Part shown: positions 47,018 to 56,522 of the stretch, piece by piece
Layout of the letters: each line of letters opens with the position of its first letter
Numbering within the stretch: the stretch's first letter is position 1
Assembly: GCF_035918095.1 (NCBI RefSeq)
Contig: NZ_CP109137.1
Coordinates: 186,001-250,000, forward strand
Length of the DNA: 64,000 nt
Direction: 5' to 3'
Source: Streptomyces sp. NBC_01750
GTDB lineage: Bacteria; Actinomycetota; Actinomycetes; Streptomycetales; Streptomycetaceae
Made by a program: the position numbers and the translations under genes
The notes under the pieces: generated by a model
Databases searched by the model: none
What the model saw: only the letters and a program-made list of their open reading frames with translations
Told to the model about the DNA's origin: nothing

Positions 47018-48242
47018 GGCGGGCCACCGACACAGTACGTCGGCCCTCTGGCCTCTGCAGGGACTCGATGTCGTCGCCGCGCGGGCGGCGGGTCATCAGG
47101 CAGTGCCATTCCAGCAGTTCGTGCTGAAGATGCACAGTCGCTGCAACTTCGCCTGTACGTATTGCTACGTCTATTCAGGGCCGGACCAGAGCTGGCGTCG
47201 GCGGCCTCGCACAGCGTCCGCGGAAGTTGTGGCGGCGACCGCCGCCCGGATCGCCGAGCATGTGAAAACGCACACGCTGTCGGAGGTCCATCTGAACGTG
47301 CACGGCGGTGAGCCGCTGCTGACCGGAGCAGCCGCGCCCATCGGCTACGTCACGGCGGTCCGGGAGGCCATCGATGCTGCCGTGGGTCCCGGATTCTGCC
47401 GGGTGCAGGCCACTGTGCAGACCAATGGAAGCGGGCTAACGGAGGGCGTCGTCACCGAACTGGCCGACGCCGGGCTGAGGATCGGTGTGAGCCTCGACGG
47501 CGGTCTGGCCCGGCACAACCGGCACAGGGTGGATCGTCGCGGGCGCCCTGGCTGGCCGGTCGCTTCGCGAGGGCTACGGGTGCTGGCCCGTCACCCGGAA
47601 GCCTACGGCGGCATCCTGTGCACCATCGACCCGTCATCGGATCCCATCGAGGTCTACAAATCGCTCCTCGCATTCACACCCCCGAGCATGGATCTGCTCC
47701 TGCCGCACACCAACTGGTCCTCCCTCGGACGGAGAACCGGCCTTGCCACCCCGTACGGCGACTGGCTCGCCGACGTCTTCGACCACTGGTTCCACGCGCA
47801 GTCGTCCCAGACCACCATCCGGCTGTTCACGGAAATCATCGGCCTGCTGACCGGTCAGGAAAGCGGTACCGAATCAGTGGGGTCCTCCCCCGTCGTCGCC
47901 GTCGTCGTGGACACCGACGGTGCCATCGAACAGGTCGACTCGCTCAAGACCGCGTACTCGGGAGCCCCCGAGACCGGACTCGATGTCTTCCACCACTCCT
48001 TCGACGAGGCTCTCGACCATCCGGGGATCGCCGCTCGCCAGATCGGCACCGCCGCCCTCTCCGATCAGTGCCTGTCCTGCCCGGTCGTCAGGATCTGCGG
48101 CGGCGGGAACTACGCCCACCGGTTCGACGCGCGCGACGGCTTCAGAAATCCGTCCGTCCACTGCGCGGACCTTGAGCGGCTGATCAGACACATCGCGGAC
48201 CGTCTGCGGCCATTCCTGCCCCAAGGCCCGATTGCCCCGTGA
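46989..48242 (+). CDS. fxsB: radical SAM/SPASM peptide-modifying enzyme, FxsB family
   Basis: Iron-sulfur radical SAM enzyme thought to crosslink aromatic side chains to a nearby backbone-proximal carbon in the FxS precursor (cyclophane-forming family). 417 residues from the ATG at 46989. The [4Fe-4S] motif is CNFACTYC at 52-59; the SAM-binding GGEP is near 107-110. The C-terminal auxiliary-cluster (SPASM-like) region has CLSCPVVRICGGGNYAHRF near 361-378 and a further HCADL near 391. It is the short form without the extra C-terminal domain seen in longer FxsB proteins. It overlaps its precursor and the FxsC gene. Confidence 0.88.
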   Translation: MTTAPSSPTEAGHRHSTSALWPLQGLDVVAARAAGHQAVPFQQFVLKMHSRCNFACTYCYVYSGPDQSWRRRPRTASAEVVAATAARIAEHVKTHTLSEVHLNVHGGEPLLTGAAAPIGYVTAVREAIDAAVGPGFCRVQATVQTNGSGLTEGVVTELADAGLRIGVSLDGGLARHNRHRVDRRGRPGWPVASRGLRVLARHPEAYGGILCTIDPSSDPIEVYKSLLAFTPPSMDLLLPHTNWSSLGRRTGLATPYGDWLADVFDHWFHAQSSQTTIRLFTEIIGLLTGQESGTESVGSSPVVAVVVDTDGAIEQVDSLKTAYSGAPETGLDVFHHSFDEALDHPGIAARQIGTAALSDQCLSCPVVRICGGGNYAHRFDARDGFRNPSVHCADLERLIRHIADRLRPFLPQGPIAP

Positions 48243-49612
48243 CTGAGGTGCCGTCAAACTCTCCTAGGGACCGGCACTTGGGGGGCGGGGGCTTGAACAA
48301 GGTGTTCATCAGTCACAGCACGCGCGAGGACCCGTACGGCGGCGAGGTGCGCAGCCATGTCATCCAGGGACTGCGGGAACGCGGGTACGACGTCCTCGTC
48401 GACGCCGAAGGACTCTTACCCGGTGAAAAGTGGCACCCCCGGCTGTACGAGTGGCTCCTGGAGTGCCGGGCCGCGGTGGTGCTCGTGAACCGTGCGGCCC
48501 TCACATCGATGTGGGTCCACAGGGAAGTCGACATCCTCATGTGGCGCCACCACTTCAACCACTCCTTCCTCGTGCTCCCTGCCCCGGTTGGCGACGTGAC
48601 CCCCGAGGACATGGCCGCCGCCGGCTTCGAGGACCTGATGTCGTTGCAGCTGGTGCGCCGCATCGCCACCCTCTGCAAAGACGCCGCCCCGGACGCGGCC
48701 GAGGCGGCGGAGGCGATCGTGCGTGCGTTTCCGCCGCTTCCGGCCCCCACGGACGACGACGATCCGGTACAGCGCTGGGCCGAGGACATCACCGCACAGC
48801 TCAGCCAGGTCCGCACCATGAGCCGGCTCGCCCGCATGGGACGCGCCCTCGGACTCCACGACCGCCATCTCGCAGGCTCTCCCGTCACCGATGTCAGCTG
48901 CGGTTTCCTGGCCGCTCAGATGCTCCACACCCACGACGCGCCGCGGCTGCGCAGCGCCGTCGGGGAAATCGCCCGGCACATGGACAGCACCGCACTGAAC
49001 GAGCTCGTCCGCCTGGTCCTGCCGGTGTGGATCGACGCGGCCTCAGCCCGGCGCGTACTGCCCGAAGAGGGCCTGGAGCGCCAGGCAGTCGTCCTGAACG
49101 TCCGCAGACCCGAGACGGGGCAGTACTACCTGGGCCGCGCCTTCTGCATGGACGTCAGCCGGTACTGCTGCATATCCGTGAGTGCCCCGCCGCCGGGAGA
49201 GGAAGACCCGGAGGACGAGCTGCGGCTCGCCTGCGAGCAGCACATCAGGTCCCGGTTCGGGATGAGCTCCCGCGAGCCCTTGGCCGGCGCCCCACGCCTC
49301 CGGGAATGCGACACGTACGTCGTCATCCATTCCGAACACTGCACCCTCCCCCAGGCCGAACGGGTCGTCGACTGGCTGCACGAGCACATCCCCTGGGTGC
49401 ACATCCTCCTGATCCCGGGCGAGCAACTCCCCGACGACTCCGCACTGCCCGGCCGGCTCTCCCAGGCCGCCCTCCTCACTCCGCCGTTCGGCGCCGACGA
49501 CGAACGGGTGGCGATCAGGGTCGCGTACGGGATGCTCAACGACTGGGGCATCCCCCGCATCGGCGACGACGCCTGGATGAGCCGGATCAACGGCACCAAC
49601 CCGAGGGGGTGA
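48239..49612 (+). CDS. fxsC: TIR-domain FxsC protein
   Basis: 457 residues. A TIR domain at about 20-150: VFISHSTREDPYGGEVRSHV, LRERGYDVLVDAEGLLPGEK, SMWVHREVDILMW with a Glu in the position used by NADase-type TIRs. The rest (150-457) is specific to the FxsC family: SRLARMGRALGLHD, YVVIHSEHCTLPQAERVVDW. The GTG at 48239 overlaps the FxsB stop; translation could instead start nearer the TIR at about 48290. A TIR protein as a fixed partner of a RiPP maturase suggests NAD consumption or signalling rather than peptide chemistry. Confidence 0.85.
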   Translation: MTEVPSNSPRDRHLGGGGLNKVFISHSTREDPYGGEVRSHVIQGLRERGYDVLVDAEGLLPGEKWHPRLYEWLLECRAAVVLVNRAALTSMWVHREVDILMWRHHFNHSFLVLPAPVGDVTPEDMAAAGFEDLMSLQLVRRIATLCKDAAPDAAEAAEAIVRAFPPLPAPTDDDDPVQRWAEDITAQLSQVRTMSRLARMGRALGLHDRHLAGSPVTDVSCGFLAAQMLHTHDAPRLRSAVGEIARHMDSTALNELVRLVLPVWIDAASARRVLPEEGLERQAVVLNVRRPETGQYYLGRAFCMDVSRYCCISVSAPPPGEEDPEDELRLACEQHIRSRFGMSSREPLAGAPRLRECDTYVVIHSEHCTLPQAERVVDWLHEHIPWVHILLIPGEQLPDDSALPGRLSQAALLTPPFGADDERVAIRVAYGMLNDWGIPRIGDDAWMSRINGTNPRG

Positions 49613-49620
49613 ACGACCCG

Positions 49621-50625
49621 ATGGCGATCACCGAGGGTGGAAACACCACGCCCAACGAGTGGTTCCGCAATCCGGACCGCGGCGACGGCGAGATCTACGT
49701 CATGTCCCGGAAGATCGACGAAGCGGTGAGCGTGGCCCTGGCAACCGGCAGACCGCTGCTGCTGCGCGGCAGCCCCGGATCCGGCAAGTCCTCGCTCGCC
49801 CCCTACGTCGCACGGCTCAAAGGCTGGCGCTACTACGAACACGTCATCACCTACGGCACCCGGTCGCGAGACCTGCTGTGGCGCTTCGACAGCGTCCGAC
49901 GCCTCGCCGACGCCCAGGTGTACCGCCAGGAGTCGCCCCCTCTGGACGACTTCTCCTACCTGCAGCCCGGCGTGCTGTGGTGGGCCCTCGCCCCGCGCTC
50001 GGCCCGGCGCCGAGGCCGAGCAGCCGCTGAGGACGAATTCCCCATGGAGGGAATCGAGGACCCGTTCGCCGGCGTCAACGGCGACCGAAGCATCGATCAT
50101 GCCGTCGTCCTCATCGACGAGATCGACAAGGCCGACCCGGACGTACCCAACAGCCTGCTCGTGCCGCTCGGATCGCAGCGGTTCACCGTCGTCGAGACCG
50201 ACACCGAGGTGTGGACCGAGCCGCCGACGGGCCCCACAGACCCGCTCTTCTCCCGCCATCTGGTGGTCATCACCACCAACGACGAGCGGGAACTGCCCCA
50301 GGCCTTCCTGCGCCGCTGCGTCGTCGTCACCCTCCCCGATCACGACGTGCGCAGCCTGGTCCGCATCGCCGAGGAGCACATGCGCAGCTGGCACGGAGCC
50401 GGCGGCGCCGGGCATCTTCGAATGGCCGAGGCAATGGCCGTCGAGCTCGGCCGGGTGACCGAACAGGCAGCCGCACAGGGCATGCGAGGGCCCAGCACCG
50501 CGGAGTATCTCGACGCGCTGCGTGCCTGCATCACCCTCGGGATCGGTCTGGGCTCGGAACGCTGGGAGTGGCTGAAGAACTGCGTGCTGGTCAAGCGTCA
50601 GCAGATCTACGGAGACGGGTGGTGA
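49621..50625 (+). CDS. MoxR-type AAA+ ATPase
   Basis: 334 residues from the ATG at 49621, with GAGGGGG about eight bases upstream. Walker A GSPGSGKSS at about 50-58, Walker B VVLIDEIDKADP near 162, sensor 1 TTNDERELP near 218, and the arginine finger AFLRRC near 230, in the order typical of the MoxR/RavA group. MoxR proteins usually work with a VWA-domain partner, which is encoded four bases downstream. It probably remodels a complex in the pathway. Confidence 0.9.
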   Translation: MAITEGGNTTPNEWFRNPDRGDGEIYVMSRKIDEAVSVALATGRPLLLRGSPGSGKSSLAPYVARLKGWRYYEHVITYGTRSRDLLWRFDSVRRLADAQVYRQESPPLDDFSYLQPGVLWWALAPRSARRRGRAAAEDEFPMEGIEDPFAGVNGDRSIDHAVVLIDEIDKADPDVPNSLLVPLGSQRFTVVETDTEVWTEPPTGPTDPLFSRHLVVITTNDERELPQAFLRRCVVVTLPDHDVRSLVRIAEEHMRSWHGAGGAGHLRMAEAMAVELGRVTEQAAAQGMRGPSTAEYLDALRACITLGIGLGSERWEWLKNCVLVKRQQIYGDGW

Positions 50626-50629
50626 CCAG

Positions 50630-51598
50630 ATGCGGCACCGCGAGATCTGGCTGGGAGACGTGGCGCGCGCCGCCACGGCCCTCGGCGCCTCGGATCCCTC
50701 GGCGTGGAAACGGATCGCGGCGCTGCTCGGCCTGGGTCCGGGAAACGTGCCTGCACCCGCCTCCGAACCCTCCCTCGACGCCGTCGCTGTCCACAGTCCC
50801 GCCCCGCTGCCCCGACCGGACGCGCCGCAAGGCACCGGCAGGCCCGTACCGAAGCCTTCACCGAATGGCACGCCGCGGCATCCGCCCTCCACCACCGCGA
50901 ACACTCCGCTGACCCCCACCGAGCACCGCACGCCGCGCAGGACCGGCTGGACCGTCGAATCCCTTCCCTCCCCCAGGACCACCACCGGCCGCGTCAGACT
51001 CCACGTACCACTCCTCGCGCCACGCTCCACCGCCGCGGTCCTGCACGCGGCCCTGGCCCGGGTCGCCCACGATGGTGACCTGGACGTGGAGCGGGCTGCC
51101 GACCACCTCGCCCGCGGGCTGCCCCTGCAGGAGATACCGCGGCGACCGCTGCCCACCCTGCGCTACGGGGTACAGATCCTCGCCGACATCTCCGCCTCCA
51201 TGGAACCCTTCGCGCAGGACGTAGAAGGCGTCATTGACCAGGTACGCAGCCTCGTCGGCGTGGCGAGAACCACCGTGCTGCGTTTCGCCGACTGCCCGTC
51301 GCGTGGAGTGGGCACCGGCCCCCGCGGCACCTGGGGACCGTACCGCCCCCCTCAGCCAGGCACCCGCATTCTGCTGCTGTCGGCGCTCGGCATCATCGGA
51401 CCGCCCTTCGACCCGCACCGCGCAACCGAACGCGAGTGGCGGGAGATACTGCTGCGCATCCGGCAGCACGGCTGCGAAGCCGTCGCCCTCGTACCGCAGC
51501 CGGAGCGCCTGTGGCCCACCTGGTGGCGCTCCCAACTCCACGCGGTCGTCTGGGACCGAGGCACCACCGTGGGCCGGGTCGTCGGGGAACTGCGATGA
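50630..51598 (+). CDS. VWA-like MoxR partner
   Basis: 322 residues. The N-terminal 50 residues are helical (REIWLGDVARAATALG), then a Pro/Thr-rich linker to about 115. The C-terminal half is a von Willebrand A-like fold with a MIDAS-type DISASMEPF near 188, a Rossmann-like GTRILLLSALG strand and a final LHAVVWDRG. It starts four bases after the MoxR gene and overlaps the next gene by four bases, so these three are translated together. Confidence 0.75.
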   Translation: MRHREIWLGDVARAATALGASDPSAWKRIAALLGLGPGNVPAPASEPSLDAVAVHSPAPLPRPDAPQGTGRPVPKPSPNGTPRHPPSTTANTPLTPTEHRTPRRTGWTVESLPSPRTTTGRVRLHVPLLAPRSTAAVLHAALARVAHDGDLDVERAADHLARGLPLQEIPRRPLPTLRYGVQILADISASMEPFAQDVEGVIDQVRSLVGVARTTVLRFADCPSRGVGTGPRGTWGPYRPPQPGTRILLLSALGIIGPPFDPHRATEREWREILLRIRQHGCEAVALVPQPERLWPTWWRSQLHAVVWDRGTTVGRVVGELR

Positions 51599-54500
51599 CC
51601 TCCGCGGCCGAGCCTCGCCCTCGGCAGGGCCACGAGCTCGCCATCCTCCTCAGTGTGGCCGCCCGCATCGAACCCGAACTGATGCGGGCGGTACGGGTCA
51701 CGGTGGCGCCTTTGCTGGACGTCTCGGCCGAGACGGACCTGTGGTTCGGCGACCTCGTGGAACGACGGGGCTTCGGCTACATCGTCCTGCGCAGCGATCT
51801 GCTGCCGCAGCTGCGCGGCGAACTCACCGAACGGCTCAAGAACTGTCCAAACGGAGCGCCCCTGCACCGCCTGTGGTCGGTCATCGAGCGCATGCACCGC
51901 AATGGTTCTCCCGCACTGTCCGCCGAGGAGCGCGCGACCTGGCATGCCGTCAGCGGCGGCACCGAAGCCGAAGCGGATATCGAGCACGCGCTGCGCCCGG
52001 CGCTGCGGGCGCTGGTCGAAGAGGCCCGCGACGGAGTAGCCCGCTGGTTCTCGGGCGCCTGGCAGCGGCTCCCCGAGCCCGTCCGTCGGACCACCACCGC
52101 CTGGCAGCTCGCCACGGTCGCCAGGGCCCGGCTCGCCGACGCAGTACTGCAGTCCGAACCGCCCGAACGGCTCAGCGTCACCGACGTCGGACTCATCGCC
52201 GCGCTGCTGCCACACGCCGAGCTGCACGGCCGGCGCGTGGGACCGCTGCTGGTCCTCGGCGAAGGCGCCGACGACCCCGGTAGCTTCGTCCTGCAAGTCC
52301 CCGACACCGATCCACAGGTCCTGGACCTGCTAGACCAGCCTGTGCCACGGACGCTTCAGGTACGAAGGGCCGAGACGGTTGCGGAGACCGTCGGCTGGGG
52401 GCCGGTGCGGCTCCTCGCCGCCGACGGCGCGGTCTACGAACTCCCTCCTCCTGCTCTCGACCTCAGCCGCACAGGGACCGCTCCGCGGCACGGCACAGCA
52501 CCGGGCCAGCATATCGTGCTCAGTCATGCTGGCTTCGACCGGTCATGGGCGGCGTGGATCACCGACCAGTTTCAGTCGGCCGGACACCGTGTCACATCCC
52601 GGCTGTGGAACCCGGACCCCTCCCGACCACTGACCGAACTACTGGACGACCTGCTCGACACCGCGGACCGGGCGCTGCTCCTGGTCGGCGCAACGTACTG
52701 GTGGCTCGGCGGGCGCACCGCGCAGGAGTGGGACTCGGCGCTCACCGCGTGCGCCGCGGACCACTCCGGACGCCTGGGCATCGTGATCATCGACGCCGGG
52801 GAACCGCCCGCGGCGGCAACGGCACTGCCCATGGCAGATCTCCGGGGCACCGCCGAACAGGAAGCCAGGCACCGCCTGTTCGGCCTGCTCGGCATGTCCC
52901 TGTCCCGGCAAGCCGACGAGGCGCCCGGACTGACCATGAGGTTCCCGGACACCCCGCCCGCTGTGTCGAACGCCCCCCGCCGGAACCCCCGTTTCAGCGG
53001 CCGCGAGGCGTTTTTGGACCACATCCGCCACACTCTCCTCGCGGCTCCTGAACCGGGAACCGGCCGCGCCGGACAACACCGCTGCGTGCTCCTCGGTGCC
53101 TCCGGAATCGGCAAGAGTCAGCTGGTCACCGAGTACGCCCAACGGTTCGGCAACGAATACGACATCGTCTGGTGGATCAGCGCCGCATCCCAGGGAACAG
53201 CCCGGGAACAGCTCGCCGAGCTCGCGCCCCGACTCAACCTCGCCGCAGGACAGGGAATCGGCAACCGCATCCGCGCCGTGCAGGACTCCCTGCGCGTGGG
53301 CCTGCCTTTTCACCGCTGGCTGGTCGTATTCGACAGTGCCGACGACGTGCGGGAGATCGAGGACCTTTTACCCGAGGGCTCGGGACACCTCCTCATCACT
53401 TCTCGTAACCCCGCATGGGCGGACGACGAACGTGTCCTGCGCATCGATGTGCCGCCCTTCCCGAGGAACGAGTCGATCGACTACATCCGCGCCAGGGCCC
53501 CCCGGCTCACGGCCGCCGAGGCCGACCGGCTCGCCGAGGCGGTGCAGGACTTCCCGCTCCTGCTCTCCCATACCGCGGCCTGGCTCGACACCAATCCGAT
53601 GCCCGTCCCCCAGTACATCGACCTCGTCCGCTCCCACCCTCCTGGGCGGCCGCCGAACGGCCATGCGACGCAGTATCCCCGCGCCTTGGAGAGCAGTTGG
53701 ACGATCACTCTGGCGTCGCTGCGGGAGCGCAGTCCCACGGTCGTCGAACTCCTCGACCTTTTCACCCACTTCTCGCCGGAGGCCATCCCCGTTCGGCTGC
53801 TGCAGTCCGCCGACGCCAGCGTCCTCCCGCCGCGCATCGCCGCGGCTGCCGCCGACCCCGCCGCCTGGGACGCGATGATGCGACAGCTGTCGGAAACCTC
53901 GGCCGTTCGGCTCGAGTTCGGCGCGGACGGGGTGGAGCGGGCCACCATGCCCCGTCTGTATCACGCACTGCTGCGTGAGCAGCTCTCCGACGAACGGCGC
54001 GATCAGTTGTCCCGTGCCGCTTGCGAAATCCTCGCGGGAGCGGACCCCCAACGGCCCCTGGACGCCGCCCTGTGGACACGTTATGCCGAACTGATCCCGC
54101 ACTTGGAGATCTCCGGCTCGCTGGACCGGGGCGGCATCGGCGCCCGCCTCGTCCTGAACTGCATCGAGTACCTTCGCACCCGCGGCGAAGCCCATGCTGG
54201 GCTGCGGTTGTGCGAACAGGCGAGGGCACGCTGGCGCAGACACCGGCCCTTCGACGACCCCGACATGCTCATCGTCACCTACCAGCACGCCAACATGCTG
54301 CGCAGAGCCGGCCGCTACCGGGAGGCCGAAGCCGTCGGACGGGCAATCGTCGACCGAATCTCTGCAGCCAGACCGGCCGACCACCCCGACCTGCAGCGCG
54401 CCAGAAACACCCTCGGCGGAACCCTGGTCTCGCTCGGCGCCTACCAGGAAGCCTACGAACTCTACGACCGGACCGCGCACATCAACGCGACAACACTTGG

Positions 54501-55464
54501 CGAAGAAGGAGTGGCCACTCAACAGGCTCGCACCAACCTTTCCATCGTGCTGACACTGCTCGGCCGCTACCAGGAAGCCCTGGATCTGTCTGCGGCAGTC
54601 CTCGCCGTCCGCTCGCGGCAACTCGGCCCGCACCACGCCTTCACTCTCTACGCCGCACACCGGCAGGCACTGACTCTGCGTCTGCTCGGCCGCTACGCGT
54701 ACGCGCTCGGCCGCCAGGAGTCCAACGTCCACGACTACCGCCGCCTCATCGGCCGGTACACCGTGACGACCATGGTCGCCGAGCACAACCTCGCCCAGTG
54801 CCTGCGCCGGGTCGGCGACCTCACACCGGCCCGCGACCTGATGCGCGAGCTCGTGGAACGCGCCCGCCAGGTCCAGGGCCCGCAGCACCCCGAAGCGCTC
54901 TTCATCGCCGCCGACTACGCGTCCTTGCTCCGCGAAGACCGAAGCCTGGACCAGTCCTGGGACCTGGCCACCACCGCCGCCCGCGGATACGCCGACCTGC
55001 TCGGCGACACCCATCCCTACTCGATCGGCACGGCCGGCAACATCGGCCTCATCCTGCAGAACTCGGGCGACCGCGACCGCGGCGAAGCACGACGCGTCGC
55101 CGAACGCGCCTTGCGGGGAATGACGGCTTCGATGGGCGCCGACCACCCGTGGACCATCGGGTGCGCCCTCAACGCGGCCTCGGCGCGCAGCCACAGTGGG
55201 GATGCAGAGGGGGCAGCCGACCTCAGCGGGCAAGCCCTTGAACGGGCCACGAACGCCGTCGGCCGGAGCCACCCCCTCGCCTTGGCCTGCGAGGCGGCAC
55301 TCGCGCAGGACCTCCGCGCGCTGCGCCGAGGGGCCGAAGCCGACCAGCTTCAGCAGGACGCTCTGACCCGCCTGACCGGCACTCTGGGCGAACACAGCCC
55401 GCAGACGGCAGCCGTTCGGCGGGGAGAGCGGCCGTTCTGGGATTTCGAGCCGCAGCCGACGTGA
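51595..55464 (+). CDS. fxsT: FxsT: TIR-like, NB-ARC and TPR protein of the FxS system
   Basis: 1,289 residues from the ATG at 51595. An N-terminal region to about 300 that I do not recognise is followed by a TIR-like domain at about 305-430 (HIVLSHAGFDRSWAAWI, RALLLVGATYWWLGG, TAQEWDSAL). Next comes an NB-ARC/STAND NTPase with Walker A GASGIGKSQLV near 499, Walker B VVFDSADD near 577 and LLITSRNPAW, then a long tetratricopeptide region at about 870-1280 with repeating AxxHxxTL-like units. The architecture is that of STAND sensors, which oligomerise on ligand binding to activate an effector. It is the last large gene of the cluster. Confidence 0.86.
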   Translation: MTSAAEPRPRQGHELAILLSVAARIEPELMRAVRVTVAPLLDVSAETDLWFGDLVERRGFGYIVLRSDLLPQLRGELTERLKNCPNGAPLHRLWSVIERMHRNGSPALSAEERATWHAVSGGTEAEADIEHALRPALRALVEEARDGVARWFSGAWQRLPEPVRRTTTAWQLATVARARLADAVLQSEPPERLSVTDVGLIAALLPHAELHGRRVGPLLVLGEGADDPGSFVLQVPDTDPQVLDLLDQPVPRTLQVRRAETVAETVGWGPVRLLAADGAVYELPPPALDLSRTGTAPRHGTAPGQHIVLSHAGFDRSWAAWITDQFQSAGHRVTSRLWNPDPSRPLTELLDDLLDTADRALLLVGATYWWLGGRTAQEWDSALTACAADHSGRLGIVIIDAGEPPAAATALPMADLRGTAEQEARHRLFGLLGMSLSRQADEAPGLTMRFPDTPPAVSNAPRRNPRFSGREAFLDHIRHTLLAAPEPGTGRAGQHRCVLLGASGIGKSQLVTEYAQRFGNEYDIVWWISAASQGTAREQLAELAPRLNLAAGQGIGNRIRAVQDSLRVGLPFHRWLVVFDSADDVREIEDLLPEGSGHLLITSRNPAWADDERVLRIDVPPFPRNESIDYIRARAPRLTAAEADRLAEAVQDFPLLLSHTAAWLDTNPMPVPQYIDLVRSHPPGRPPNGHATQYPRALESSWTITLASLRERSPTVVELLDLFTHFSPEAIPVRLLQSADASVLPPRIAAAAADPAAWDAMMRQLSETSAVRLEFGADGVERATMPRLYHALLREQLSDERRDQLSRAACEILAGADPQRPLDAALWTRYAELIPHLEISGSLDRGGIGARLVLNCIEYLRTRGEAHAGLRLCEQARARWRRHRPFDDPDMLIVTYQHANMLRRAGRYREAEAVGRAIVDRISAARPADHPDLQRARNTLGGTLVSLGAYQEAYELYDRTAHINATTLGEEGVATQQARTNLSIVLTLLGRYQEALDLSAAVLAVRSRQLGPHHAFTLYAAHRQALTLRLLGRYAYALGRQESNVHDYRRLIGRYTVTTMVAEHNLAQCLRRVGDLTPARDLMRELVERARQVQGPQHPEALFIAADYASLLREDRSLDQSWDLATTAARGYADLLGDTHPYSIGTAGNIGLILQNSGDRDRGEARRVAERALRGMTASMGADHPWTIGCALNAASARSHSGDAEGAADLSGQALERATNAVGRSHPLALACEAALAQDLRALRRGAEADQLQQDALTRLTGTLGEHSPQTAAVRRGERPFWDFEPQPT

Positions 55465-55580
55465 AGCCCGGCCTGGACTGGTCGGGCAGCGGCTCCACGA
55501 TCCAGGTGCCGCCCATCGTCTTCACCGGGCTCGCGGGCACCTCCCGACGGAACTACACCCGCCGTTCCTGGGGCGACTAG
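55461..55580 (+). CDS. possible 39-residue peptide coupled to fxsT
   Basis: A GTG at 55461 overlaps the fxsT stop (GTGA) and the frame runs 39 codons to TAG at 55578-55580: IQVPPIVFTGLAGTSRRNYT then RRSWGD. The coupled start favours translation. No family is recognised. The stop codon lies in the CTAG target of the next IS element, but the target predates the insertion, so the length is native. Confidence 0.4.
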   Translation: MKPGLDWSGSGSTIQVPPIVFTGLAGTSRRNYTRRSWGD

Positions 55581-56519
55581 GGTCTGTTGCGAAAGTGGAT
55601 CTTGATCGGTGATGATCATGCGTTGTGGCGCGTGGAGATCTGACAGATGCACAGTGGTCGCGGCTGGAGCCGCTGCTGCCGATGGGCAAGAAGGCCGGGA
55701 GGCCGCCGGTTTGGACCAGGCGGCAGCTTATAGACGGCATACGGTGGCGGACGCGGGCGGGAACGCCGTGGCGGGATGTGCCCGAGCGGTACGGGCCGTG
55801 GGACCGGGTCTACGACCTGTTCCGCCGGTGGCAGCGTAACGGCACCTGGCACCGGATTCTGGAGCAACTGCAGGCCGATGCCGATGCGAAGGGCCTGATC
55901 ACGTGGGACGTCAGCGTGGACTCCACGGTCTGCCGTGCTCATCAGCACGCCGCCGGGGCAGGTAAAAGGGGACCTTCAAAAGGAACCGCCCGGCGGCTTC
56001 GTCACCGAGCCCGACGACCACGCCCTCGGACGTTCCCGCGGCGGTCTGACTACGAAAATCCACCTCGCCACCGAGCAGGGACAGAAACCACTGTCACTGC
56101 TCATCACCGCCGGCCACCGGCACGACAGTCCCTACTTCCGCCCGGTCCTGGAGAAGATCCGAGTACGCCGTCCAGGCCCCGGACGGCCGCGAACCAGACC
56201 TGACAAGGTCCGGGGCGACAAGGCCTACGGATCCCGCGCCAACCGCGCCTACCTGCACGGACGCCGGATCGCCTGCACCATCCCGGAGAAGGCGGACCAG
56301 ATCCGCAACCGCAAGAACCTCGGCTCCCGCGGAGGCAGACCACCGAAGTTCGACAGGGAAGACTACAAACAACGCCACGCGGTCGAGTGCGGCATCAACC
56401 GCCTCAAGAGACATCGCGCAGTGGCAACGAGGTACGACAAACTCGCCGTCCGCTACGAAGCCACCGTGCTGGTCGCAGCCATCAACGAATGGCTTTGACC
56501 AGCACTTTCGCAACAGGCC
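55581..56519 (+). mobile_element. IS5-family insertion sequence, ends intact
   Basis: 939 bp. Imperfect 17-bp terminal inverted repeats (GG, T or C, CTGTTGCGAAAGTG) at 55581-55597 and 56503-56519. The target CTAG is duplicated at 55577-55580 and 56520-56523; the right copy has since been split by the next element. Confidence 0.92.
55625..56498 (+). CDS. IS5-family transposase, two overlapping frames
   Basis: First frame 55625-56203: [52 protein letters not shown]. Second frame to 56498: [54 protein letters not shown]. They join by a -1 step at the run AAAAGGGG at 55964-55971, a classic slippery sequence. Both halves are intact, so the element may be active. Confidence 0.9.
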
Positions 56520-56522
56520 CTA

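Noticed and set aside
49126-55395. Long minus-strand open frames of about 675 codons opposite the FxS genes
   Set aside because: The plus-strand frames hold clear Walker, TIR, VWA and TPR motifs; the opposite frames have none.
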